From positions 1 through 5,086 of the forward strand of contig CAJTZB010000175.1 of assembly GCA_910583815.1 (NCBI GenBank): DNA of 5,086 nt. The letters are read 5' to 3'. Shown piece after piece: positions 1-5,086 of this stretch. The translations under genes were made by a program, and so were the position numbers. The notes under the pieces were generated by a model. The model did no database searches. It saw nothing but the letters and a program-made list of their open reading frames with translations, and was not told the origin of the DNA. The stretch's first letter is position 1. Each line of letters opens with the position of its first letter. Origin of the DNA: an uncultured Lachnospiraceae bacterium (GTDB taxonomy: Bacteria; Bacillota; Clostridia; Lachnospirales; Lachnospiraceae).

Positions 1-1
1 G

Positions 2-1351
2 ATACTCTATCATGAGTATGCAAAAAAAATGCCGATTATTGACTACCACTGCCATATCAACCCACAGGAAATTGCAGAAGACCGCAAGTTCGACAGCATT
101 ACACAGGTGTGGCTCGGCGGCGACCATTACAAGTGGCGCCAGATGCGTTCCAATGGAATCGACGAGCAGTATATTACAGGTTCTGCTTCCGACTATGACA
201 AGTTTAAAAAATGGGCAGAAACTCTCCAAAAGGCAATTGGGAACCCGCTCTATCACTGGAGCCATTTAGAGCTGCAGCGCTATTTTGACTACCAAGAACC
301 GCTCTCGCCTGCTACCGCAGACGAGGTCTGGGAAATCTGCAACAAAAAACTTGCAGAACCTTCGATGAGCGTCCGCAGCATTATCCGCCGCTCTAATGTA
401 GAAACTATCTGCACAACTGACGATCCGGTAGATTCTTTGGAATGGCATAAAAAAATTGCGGACGACCCTAATTTTGAAGTTAAGGTGCTTCCTGCATGGC
501 GTCCGGATAAGGCAATGAACCTCGAAAAACCGGATTACCTTGATTATCTTGCAAAGCTGGAAGCAGCAAGCGGCATAAAAATCGGTTCCTTCTCTTCCCT
601 TTGCGCAGCACTAAAGAACCGCATGGAATTTTTCGCATCAATGGGCTGCCTTGTCTCTGACCATGCGCTGGAATATGTGATGTATCAGCCTGCTTCCACA
701 GAACAAATCGAAGCCATTTTTGCAAAACGTCTCAGCGGCACGGTTCCTTCCAAAGAAGAAGAACTGCAGTTTAAAACCGCATTCATGTGCTTTGTCGGCA
801 AAGAATATCACCGTCTTGGCTGGGTAATGCAGCTGCATTACGGAACAAAGCGCGACAACAATACGTTCCGTTACAACCAGCTTGGTCCTGACACCGGCTA
901 CGACTGTATCAATACGTACGGTTCTTCCGCAGAACTGTCTGCCTTTTTAAATGCCTTAAACGCTACCGACGAATTGCCAAAAACAATTATTTACTCCTTA
1001 AATCCAAACGACAATGCAGCAATCGGCACAATCCTTGGCTGCTTCCAGGATGCCTCTTGCGTCGGCAAGCTCCAGCAAGGTTCCGCATGGTGGTTCAACG
1101 ACCATAAAACCGGCATGACTGAGCAGATGACCTCTCTTGCAAATCTTGGACTGCTCGCAAACTTTGTCGGAATGCTGACAGACTCCCGAAGCTTCCTTTC
1201 CTACACAAGACATGAATATTTCCGCCGCATCCTCTGCAACCTGATTGGCACATGGGTGGAAAACGGCGAATATCCAAATGACATCAAATTTTTAGGGAAA
1301 ATGGTACAAGATATTTCCTACTACAACACAAAGAACTACTTCGGGTTCTAA
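2..1351 (+). CDS. uxaC: Uronate isomerase (glucuronate isomerase), 5'-truncated by the window edge
   Basis: This enzyme interconverts D-glucuronate and D-fructuronate, and D-galacturonate and D-tagaturonate, the first step of cytoplasmic hexuronate catabolism. The frame is open from base 2, giving 449 visible residues; the family is usually about 465-470, so roughly 15-20 N-terminal residues are missing. The ATG at base 29 is internal: the codons before it read ILYHEYAKK, which matches the conserved LYHEYA stretch ahead of the metal site in UxaC. The amidohydrolase-like metal motif HCH is at visible residues 16-18 (DYHCHINP). Other family signatures follow in order: WLGGDHYKWR, a SDH motif near base 658, MQLHYGTKRDNN near base 826, and a C-terminal block with WWFNDHKTGM, LTDSRSFLSYTRHEYFRR and IGTWVENGEYP. 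No frameshift is seen. It ends at TAA, 63 bases before a terminator hairpin, so it is the last gene of its transcript. Identification is firm; which uronate is the natural substrate cannot be told. Confidence 0.96.
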   Translation: MLYHEYAKKMPIIDYHCHINPQEIAEDRKFDSITQVWLGGDHYKWRQMRSNGIDEQYITGSASDYDKFKKWAETLQKAIGNPLYHWSHLELQRYFDYQEPLSPATADEVWEICNKKLAEPSMSVRSIIRRSNVETICTTDDPVDSLEWHKKIADDPNFEVKVLPAWRPDKAMNLEKPDYLDYLAKLEAASGIKIGSFSSLCAALKNRMEFFASMGCLVSDHALEYVMYQPASTEQIEAIFAKRLSGTVPSKEEELQFKTAFMCFVGKEYHRLGWVMQLHYGTKRDNNTFRYNQLGPDTGYDCINTYGSSAELSAFLNALNATDELPKTIIYSLNPNDNAAIGTILGCFQDASCVGKLQQGSAWWFNDHKTGMTEQMTSLANLGLLANFVGMLTDSRSFLSYTRHEYFRRILCNLIGTWVENGEYPNDIKFLGKMVQDISYYNTKNYFGF

Positions 1352-1414
1352 ACAAACTTTGACATTAACGCACTGATGCCGGGAAAAAGAACAAAGCAGT
1401 TTCCTATAAAGTAA

Positions 1415-1461
1415 AAAGATGCAGGGATGAGATTACTGTAAAATCTCATCCCTGCATCTTT
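1415..1461. terminator. Bidirectional intrinsic terminator between uxaC and the secreted-protein gene
   Basis: A perfect 20-bp inverted repeat pairs 1415-1434 with 1442-1461 around a 7-nt loop (actgtaa, 1435-1441). The core is GATGCAGGGATGAGATT and its complement. On the + strand the stem runs into TTTATAATTT. On the - strand it runs into TTTTTACTTT, because A5 flanks the left arm, so it should also stop the convergent gene that ends at 1474. The hairpin lies between two convergent stop codons, which fits a shared terminator. Confidence 0.9.
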
Positions 1462-1473
1462 ATAATTTCTATC

Positions 1474-2223
1474 CTAATAAAAATAATAGTAGGTCGGTGT
1501 TACAAAAAAGTTAATTGCATGTGCCCGGTTCACACCTTTTCCTTTTACATAAAAACGGTCTCCGGAAGTGTAGCTTATTGCTCCATCTGTATTTACTATA
1601 CTGCCATATTCAAAATAGCTCTCTCCATAGCCTGCTGCTGTCAGCTTACTGAATGTACGCGAATACAGATGAACTTTATCATCTGTATAATACCAAACCT
1701 CATATTCTGCAGAAACAACAGCTACCAGATCCCCATCCTCCAAGTACTTTACCTCACATTGATGTACCTCCGGCGTATAAGAAGACCGTTCCATAAAGCT
1801 TGGTGGGTCGGCATATAATGTAACTGTTTCCCATTCCGAAAATCCTTCCGGAATCTCAATATCTTCCCTGCTTACATTGTAATAGACTTCAATGGTGATT
1901 GTTTTTCCGTCAACAATATGCTCCTCTACCCTAACAGGCGCCCCTTCCTCTGCATCCTGTTTAAGCATCTGCTCTCCTTCAGGCATCGGTGTCGGCAATG
2001 CCACAACAGTTTCTCCCTTTTCACCTGTAAACCCGCCTTCAGACAATGATACCAGATTCGGCTTTTTCTTTCCTGTATAGTCTGTGATTATGACTTCTGC
2101 CCGGCTCTCATTGGCTTCCTTATCTGGTTTCTCGTTAGCCGCCATTACAGAAAAACCTGAAAAGCCTGCAACCAGAAAAACTATGACAAGCACCATACAG
2201 ATCATTTTTTTCTTAAGTTTCAT
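1474..2223 (-). CDS. Secreted protein of unknown function, 249 aa
   Basis: I do not recognise the family. The N-terminus is a classical Sec signal peptide: a positive start (MKLKKK), a hydrophobic core at about residues 8-25, and a likely signal peptidase I site after VMA (about residue 28). There is no lipobox cysteine, no second membrane segment and no visible LPxTG-type anchor, so the roughly 220-residue mature protein is probably released or loosely bound. The first half of the mature chain is acidic and includes a PTPMPEGE stretch. The second half alternates hydrophobic and polar residues as in beta-strands (VVSAEYEVWYY, FEYGSIV, ISYTSGDRFYVKGKG). The chain ends very rich in aromatics (VTPTYYYFY). 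The mature chain has one cysteine, near residue 156. The start at 2223 is chosen because GGAAGGAG lies 9 nt upstream and the signal peptide begins there; an in-frame ATG at 2256 would add 11 hydrophilic residues ahead of it and lacks such a site. It is a single-gene unit with its own promoter and terminator. Confidence 0.85.
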   Translation of the reverse strand: MKLKKKMICMVLVIVFLVAGFSGFSVMAANEKPDKEANESRAEVIITDYTGKKKPNLVSLSEGGFTGEKGETVVALPTPMPEGEQMLKQDAEEGAPVRVEEHIVDGKTITIEVYYNVSREDIEIPEGFSEWETVTLYADPPSFMERSSYTPEVHQCEVKYLEDGDLVAVVSAEYEVWYYTDDKVHLYSRTFSKLTAAGYGESYFEYGSIVNTDGAISYTSGDRFYVKGKGVNRAHAINFFVTPTYYYFY

Positions 2224-2232
2224 AGTAAAACA

Positions 2233-2240
2233 CTCCTTCC
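2233..2240 (-). promoter_or_regulatory. Ribosome binding site that fixes the start of the secreted-protein gene
   Basis: Read on the - strand the site is GGAAGGAG, a near-perfect match to the anti-Shine-Dalgarno sequence, 9 nt before the ATG at 2223. It selects this start over the in-frame ATG at 2256. Confidence 0.85.
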
Positions 2241-2282
2241 CCTTTGATGGATGCATATTTACATATACTGTTCTACTGTTTC

Positions 2283-2311
2283 ACTATATCATAGGCTTCC
2301 ATTTTTGTCAA
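2283..2311 (-). promoter_or_regulatory. SigA-type promoter of the secreted-protein gene
   Basis: On the - strand a perfect -35 box TTGACA (2306-2311) is followed by a 17-bp spacer and a -10 box TATAGT (2283-2288, 5 of 6 consensus). A TG dinucleotide one base upstream of the -10 makes it an extended -10 promoter. Predicted transcription start is near 2276, giving a 5' UTR of about 53 nt. It is the best promoter match in the window and suggests strong basal expression unless a repressor acts on it. Confidence 0.85.
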
Positions 2312-2436
2312 CTTTATCTAATTTTAGACTTTAATATGTCTTTTTCCAAGTTATATATAGTTATGTTAAGATATAAAATACTCCTATTCTATTCCAGACA
2401 GAAATACCCTGCCATCATTCTGGCCGTAAAAACTTC

Positions 2437-2465
2437 TTGCTTTCTGTATCCAAATGTACTACAAT
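2437..2465 (+). promoter_or_regulatory. Probable promoter of pyrBI
   Basis: A -35-like box TTGCTT (2437-2442, 3 of 6 consensus) is separated by 17 bp from a -10 box TACAAT (2460-2465, 5 of 6). The start of transcription would be near 2472, about 63 nt before pyrB. The weak -35 is compatible with regulation. A less likely alternative is a lone -10-like TATAAA at 2372-2377, which has no acceptable -35 partner. Confidence 0.5.
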
Positions 2466-2474
2466 GTGCCTAGC

Positions 2475-2514
2475 GTTGGTGTACAGACGCTAGCATCTGT
2501 ACACTGGCACCAGC
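2475..2514 (+). promoter_or_regulatory. Dyad/hairpin in the pyrB leader, candidate regulatory element
   Basis: The arms GTGTACAGA (2479-2487) and TCTGTACAC (2496-2504) pair perfectly. The 8 bases between them contain the palindrome GCTAGC (2489-2494) on the same centre, so the 26-bp dyad has only one mismatched pair (C2488/A2495). As RNA the stem can extend outward through three wobble pairs to G2475-C2508. A second register pairs 2475-2482 with 2507-2514 (6 Watson-Crick and 2 GU pairs) while keeping ACAGA/TCTGT inside. It begins about 8 bases after the predicted start of transcription and ends 8-18 bases before the ribosome binding site. No U-tract follows, so it is not an ordinary terminator. 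It could be a DNA operator, a 5' stabilising hairpin or a protein-binding RNA; the sequence alone does not decide. Confidence 0.6.
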
Positions 2515-2522
2515 ACAATTCA

Positions 2523-2528
2523 GGGAGG
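2523..2528 (+). promoter_or_regulatory. Ribosome binding site of pyrB
   Basis: GGGAGG lies 6 nt before the ATG at 2535. This fixes the pyrB start there, although the frame stays open upstream to 2454: the upstream extension has no family similarity and covers the leader dyad. Confidence 0.85.
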
Positions 2529-2534
2529 TCATCT

Positions 2535-3464
2535 ATGAAGCATCTGATTAGTCCACAGGATTTATCTGTAGCAGAACTGGAAGCCGTACTTACGTTGGCG
2601 GAAGAAATTGCCGCTGCGCCGGACCGATTTTCCGACTGTTGCCGCGGCAAAAAAATAGCTACTCTGTTTTACGAACCAAGTACCCGCACCCGACTCAGCT
2701 TTGAAGCTGCTATGTTAAATTTAGGGGGCAGTGTCCTTGGTTTTTCTTCTGCCGATTCTTCGTCCGCAGCAAAAGGCGAAAGCGTTGCTGATACAATTCG
2801 TGTTGTTTCTTCTTATGCCGATATATGCGCCATGCGGCATCCAAAAGAAGGCGCACCTTACGTCGCTTCTCTTCACTCTTCCATCCCAATTATCAATGCC
2901 GGAGACGGCGGGCACAATCACCCTACACAGACGCTGACCGATCTCCTCACAATAAAAAGTTTGAAGGGACGGCTTAGCCATCTTACCATTGGCTGCTGCG
3001 GCGACTTAAAATTTGGCCGTACCGTTCATTCTCTGATTAACGCCATGTCACGCTACGAAGGAATCCGCTTCGTCTTCATCTCGCCAGAGGAACTTCGCAT
3101 TCCTACTTATCTCCGCGAGGAAACCCTAGATGCCAACCAAATCGAATACAAAGAAGTGCGTACCTTAGAGGAAGTAATGCCGTCACTTGACATCCTCTAT
3201 ATGACGCGTGTCCAGAAAGAACGTTTCTTCAATGAAGAAGACTATATTCGGCTGAAAGATTCTTTTATTTTGAATAATGAGAAAATGAAATATGCCAAAC
3301 CAGACATGCTTGTACTGCATCCGCTTCCACGCGTCAATGAAATTGCAACAGAGGTCGATGAAGATCCTCGCGCCGTCTACTTTAAACAGGCGCAGCTTGG
3401 TGTCTATGTGCGGATGGCACTGATTATGACACTGCTTGGAGCAGAAAGACCAAACGGAAACTAG
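2535..3464 (+). CDS. pyrB: Aspartate carbamoyltransferase, catalytic chain
   Basis: This enzyme condenses carbamoyl phosphate with L-aspartate to N-carbamoyl-L-aspartate, the committed step of cytoplasmic pyrimidine synthesis. The 309 residues match the usual length (about 305-310). The N-terminal carbamoyl-phosphate domain carries the STRTR motif (residues 49-53, in YEPSTRTRLSFE), the mobile-loop Ser and Lys (S76 and K80, equivalent to E. coli S80 and K84), R101 in MRHP, and H129 and Q132 in HNHPTQT. The C-terminal aspartate domain carries R162 in LKFGRTVHSL, R225 and Q227 in YMTRVQKERF, and HPLPR (262-266). All expected catalytic residues are present, so the enzyme should be active. The start at 2535 follows GGGAGG. 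pyrI begins 14-23 bases after the stop, so the two are co-transcribed and form the regulated class B holoenzyme rather than a free trimer of the Bacillus type. The equivalences rest on alignment from memory to E. coli PyrB and are clear. Confidence 0.98.
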   Translation: MKHLISPQDLSVAELEAVLTLAEEIAAAPDRFSDCCRGKKIATLFYEPSTRTRLSFEAAMLNLGGSVLGFSSADSSSAAKGESVADTIRVVSSYADICAMRHPKEGAPYVASLHSSIPIINAGDGGHNHPTQTLTDLLTIKSLKGRLSHLTIGCCGDLKFGRTVHSLINAMSRYEGIRFVFISPEELRIPTYLREETLDANQIEYKEVRTLEEVMPSLDILYMTRVQKERFFNEEDYIRLKDSFILNNEKMKYAKPDMLVLHPLPRVNEIATEVDEDPRAVYFKQAQLGVYVRMALIMTLLGAERPNGN

Positions 3465-3466
3465 AC

Positions 3467-3474
3467 AGAAAGGA
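3467..3474 (+). promoter_or_regulatory. Ribosome binding site of pyrI, start choice ambiguous
   Basis: AGAAAGGA lies in the short pyrB-pyrI gap. It is 4 nt from an in-frame GTG at 3479 and 13 nt from the ATG at 3488. A weaker GGATGGTG (3472-3479) sits 8 nt from the ATG. Confidence 0.6.
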
Positions 3475-3487
3475 TGGTGTGTTTTGT

Positions 3488-3916
3488 ATGTTAAATATTG
3501 GAGGATTAAATGAAGGAATCGTTATGGACCATATCCATGCCGGTGGTGCAATGGAAATTTACAACTATCTGCAATTGGAAAAACTGGACTGCAGTGTTGC
3601 CATTATAAAAAATGCACGAAGCAATAAGATGGGGCGAAAAGACATTATCAAAATTGACGGTCCGATTGACCTTGATTTTGATATGCTTGCAGTCCTTGAT
3701 CCCAATATCACAATTGATGTAATTAAAGACGGAGTCATTATGGAAAAGCGGAAACTCAATATGCCGGAACATGTCACAAATATCATCCGCTGTAAAAACC
3801 CACGCTGCATTACTTCCATAGAACAGGAACTTCCGCATCGTTTTAAACTGACTAACCGTCTAAAGGGCGTATATCGCTGCGAATATTGTGAGCAGTCATT
3901 CCGTCAAAACAAATAA
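3488..3916 (+). CDS. pyrI: Aspartate carbamoyltransferase, regulatory chain
   Basis: This chain binds effector nucleotides (CTP or UTP inhibiting, ATP activating in the E. coli enzyme) and links two PyrB trimers into the class B dodecamer. From the ATG at 3488 it has 142 residues, against 153 in E. coli. The N-terminal allosteric domain shows GIVMDHIHAG and KLDCSVAIIKNARSNKMGRKDIIKI, the last containing the conserved MGRKD(I/L)IKI block. The C-terminal zinc domain has all four structural cysteines: C102 and C107 (RCKNPRC) and C131 and C134 (CEYC), so the PyrB contact should be intact. The ATG is preferred because family members commonly begin MLxI at this point; an in-frame GTG at 3479 would add three residues (MFC) and has a closer ribosome binding site. 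It is the last gene of the pyrBI operon and is followed by a terminator hairpin. Confidence 0.97.
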   Translation: MLNIGGLNEGIVMDHIHAGGAMEIYNYLQLEKLDCSVAIIKNARSNKMGRKDIIKIDGPIDLDFDMLAVLDPNITIDVIKDGVIMEKRKLNMPEHVTNIIRCKNPRCITSIEQELPHRFKLTNRLKGVYRCEYCEQSFRQNK

Positions 3917-3947
3917 CAGAATATCTTTTGCCTCTTCTATAAATCAA

Positions 3948-3992
3948 AAACACCGGGTGTCTCTGGCAAACAGCCAGTGGCATCCGGTGTTT
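3948..3992. terminator. Bidirectional terminator between pyrI and the membrane-protein gene
   Basis: The arms AAACACCGGGTG (3948-3959) and CATCCGGTGTTT (3981-3992) pair over 12 bp with one GU wobble. A nested stem CTGGC/GCCAG (3963-3967 with 3973-3977, loop AAACA) extends it above a small internal loop. On the - strand the stem is followed by TTTTTGATTT, a good U-tract for the gene ending at 4016. On the + strand the tail is only TTTAT, so termination of pyrBI may be weaker. Confidence 0.85.
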
Positions 3993-4015
3993 ATAAAACA
4001 ATATGTAAAATCAAA

Positions 4016-5086
4016 TTATGCTTTCTTTGCCATCATGCTTTTGTATTCAACAAAAATCCCTATGATAATAAAGACATAGCCAAGACCGATATTAGAAAGC
4101 ACCCTGCCCCAAGAATCCGTACTTGTCAAGTAGGCCGGATATTCCTTCAATGCACGGAGCAGCGTGACACTGCCTGCCATAAAGGAATTCATTTCCTTAT
4201 AATAGTTCCAGCCATCTGCAAGGAATGTCGCCGGAAGCACAATAATCAGGCAGAAAACAATGCTTAAAATCACGCCAAACTTGTCATCCTTTCCAGAGAA
4301 CATCTTATATCCAGTGCTTGCAAAAACAGCCATCAAAACACCGATCCAGACGCTGAAATACCCAAGCATACCGACAGCAGCCCACAAAACCCCACCTAGC
4401 AGCGCACCAAGCAATGCACCAATGATACCTCGCATACGATGGTTTTCCTCTGCTTCCAGCATAAACCCATTTGATGCCGCAGAGTCTGCCGGTTTCTGGT
4501 AAAGCATCCCGATGCCTACCGCAAACAAGGCAACTCCGGCAATCAGGGCATAGATTCCGATATTGAAAATCTCATAGCTTCCGTTTGCTCTGCCAAGCTG
4601 GATATAGTATTTTCCAAAAACTTCTTCAAAATTTGTTCTTGTTAAGTACTCCTGCCCAAGCAAGGCATTATAGCCTTCAATAACAAACTGTTTCAAATCG
4701 CTCTCAAACGGCTGGCTGAACCCTTCAATTACGATTTCTTCCGGCGGATTGGCATAGTCCTCCGTATAAAAGTAGTCCATATAAGCCTGATAATTCTTCA
4801 GTGCATCCGCATGCATACAGACAACCGCAGCATTAAAATCGCTGTCAAACACAATATAGAACTGCATATTTTCCATGCTTTCATAATATGCCACAGATTC
4901 CGACATATACTGCATCCATGCATAGACATCCTGCTCTTCTTCTGTTGCATAGAAAACATCCACCGGATCTTGCCCGGAGCCATGTGCAGGTTTCCATACT
5001 CCGGCATAGAGCATGACTCCGATTCCTGTCAGAATAACGATAACGCCTAAAACAGTAAAAATACTTGCCGCTACTTTTTTTGACTT
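4016..5086 (-). CDS. Multi-spanning membrane protein of unknown function, N-terminus cut by the window edge
   Basis: I do not recognise the family. The frame is open to the right edge, with 356 visible residues. The first visible codons read KSKKVAAS, a charged start before a membrane segment, so the true start is probably only a few codons outside. The ATG at 5014 is inside the first membrane segment and is not the start. Visible order: TM1 at about residues 6-30; a soluble domain at 31-173, rich in Tyr, Asp and Glu, probably outside the cell; TM2 about 174-196; a short polar loop with EAEENHRMRG; then a glycine-rich hydrophobic pair at about 219-241 and 243-260 (GALLGALLGGVLW, ending STGYKMFSGK); TM5 about 270-290; a loop of about 40 residues; TM6 about 329-348; and a basic C-terminus (MMAKKA). 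No catalytic motif, transporter signature or nucleotide site is visible. A glycine-rich GALLGA-type pair followed by GY-x-x-F-x-GK resembles a module I recall in other Clostridia membrane proteins of unknown function; this is memory only. Its promoter is not in the window. Confidence 0.8.
   Translation of the reverse strand, partial: KSKKVAASIFTVLGVIVILTGIGVMLYAGVWKPAHGSGQDPVDVFYATEEEQDVYAWMQYMSESVAYYESMENMQFYIVFDSDFNAAVVCMHADALKNYQAYMDYFYTEDYANPPEEIVIEGFSQPFESDLKQFVIEGYNALLGQEYLTRTNFEEVFGKYYIQLGRANGSYEIFNIGIYALIAGVALFAVGIGMLYQKPADSAASNGFMLEAEENHRMRGIIGALLGALLGGVLWAAVGMLGYFSVWIGVLMAVFASTGYKMFSGKDDKFGVILSIVFCLIIVLPATFLADGWNYYKEMNSFMAGSVTLLRALKEYPAYLTSTDSWGRVLSNIGLGYVFIIIGIFVEYKSMMAKKA

Larger units (their letters stand above)
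2224..2534. other. Divergent intergenic region between the secreted-protein gene and pyrBI
   Basis: This 311-bp gap separates two genes transcribed away from each other. The left part (to about 2311) holds the 5' UTR and promoter of the secreted-protein gene. The middle (2312-2436) is very AT-rich and holds no convincing gene; a weak hairpin can form from CCAGA (2394-2398) and TCTGG (2419-2423). The right part (2437-2534) holds the likely pyrB promoter, a strong dyad and the pyrB ribosome binding site. The open frame that crosses the region on the + strand overlaps the signal-peptide coding sequence and has low-complexity hydrophobic content, so it is not a gene. Confidence 0.85.

Noticed and set aside
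29..31. ATG at 29 as the start of uxaC
   Set aside because: The in-frame codons upstream encode the conserved LYHEYA segment, so the gene continues past the left edge and this ATG is internal.
1359..1364. TTGACA after uxaC as a -35 promoter box
   Set aside because: The bases 16-18 bp downstream are GGGAAAAAG, with no -10 box, and no + strand gene follows before the terminator.
1519..1818. A 99-aa + strand open frame inside the secreted-protein gene
   Set aside because: It is the antisense shadow of a gene with clear signal peptide, ribosome site and promoter, and has no ribosome site of its own.
2224..2256. Upstream ATG at 2256 as the start of the secreted-protein gene
   Set aside because: It would put 11 hydrophilic residues before the signal peptide and would translate through the strong GGAAGGAG ribosome site that serves the ATG at 2223.
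2394..2424. CCAGA/TCTGG and GCCA/TGGC pairings as an attenuator
   Set aside because: They are short, compete with each other and lie upstream of the best pyrB promoter; they would be transcribed only if a further upstream promoter were used.
2084..2473. A 129-aa open frame on the + strand across the intergenic region
   Set aside because: It is antisense to the signal-peptide region, crosses both promoters, has no ribosome site and its composition follows AT-rich non-coding DNA.
2475..2514. The pyrB leader hairpin as a Rho-independent terminator or as a mask of the pyrB ribosome site
   Set aside because: No U-tract follows the stem, and neither arm is complementary to GGGAGG, which lies free 9 or more bases downstream.
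4016..5086. Multi-gene defence or mobile system built from the two envelope genes and pyrBI
   Set aside because: The envelope genes are separate, convergently placed single units with their own terminators, and no nuclease, transposase, integrase or repeat array is visible.

Overview
The window looks like a chromosomal stretch from a low- to mid-GC gut-type Firmicute, most likely a Lachnospiraceae-like Clostridia. The grounds are moderate AT content with strongly AT-rich intergenic regions, consensus SigA-type promoter and Shine-Dalgarno sites, a uronate isomerase, and a bicistronic pyrB-pyrI pair of the kind common in Clostridia. No mobile element, CRISPR array, tRNA, rRNA or insertion sequence is visible. 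The species cannot be assigned from the sequence alone.

Layout: (1) bases 2-1351, + strand, the 3' part of uxaC (uronate isomerase), whose start lies off the left edge. (2) bases 1415-1461, a perfect 20-bp hairpin that can terminate transcription from both sides. (3) bases 1474-2223, - strand, an unrecognised secreted protein of 249 aa behind a near-consensus promoter at 2283-2311. (4) bases 2224-2534, a 311-bp divergent intergenic region. Its left half carries the promoter of the secreted protein. Its right half carries the likely pyrB promoter and a 26-bp dyad in the pyrB leader. (5) bases 2535-3464 and 3488-3916, + strand, pyrB and pyrI, the catalytic and regulatory chains of aspartate carbamoyltransferase. 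(6) bases 3948-3992, a second hairpin shared by convergent genes. (7) bases 4016-5086, - strand, an unrecognised multi-spanning membrane protein whose first codons lie off the right edge.

How the genes relate: only pyrB and pyrI clearly work together, as a class B ATCase holoenzyme that commits carbamoyl phosphate and aspartate to pyrimidine synthesis under allosteric nucleotide control. uxaC belongs to hexuronate (pectin or glucuronide) catabolism; its partners would be outside the window. The two envelope proteins are separate transcription units facing the metabolic genes, so nothing here argues that they are functionally linked to them.

No clear new multi-gene system is present. The best leads are the dyad in the pyrB leader, which does not resemble the PyrR site or the E. 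coli type UTP attenuator, and the two uncharacterised envelope proteins.
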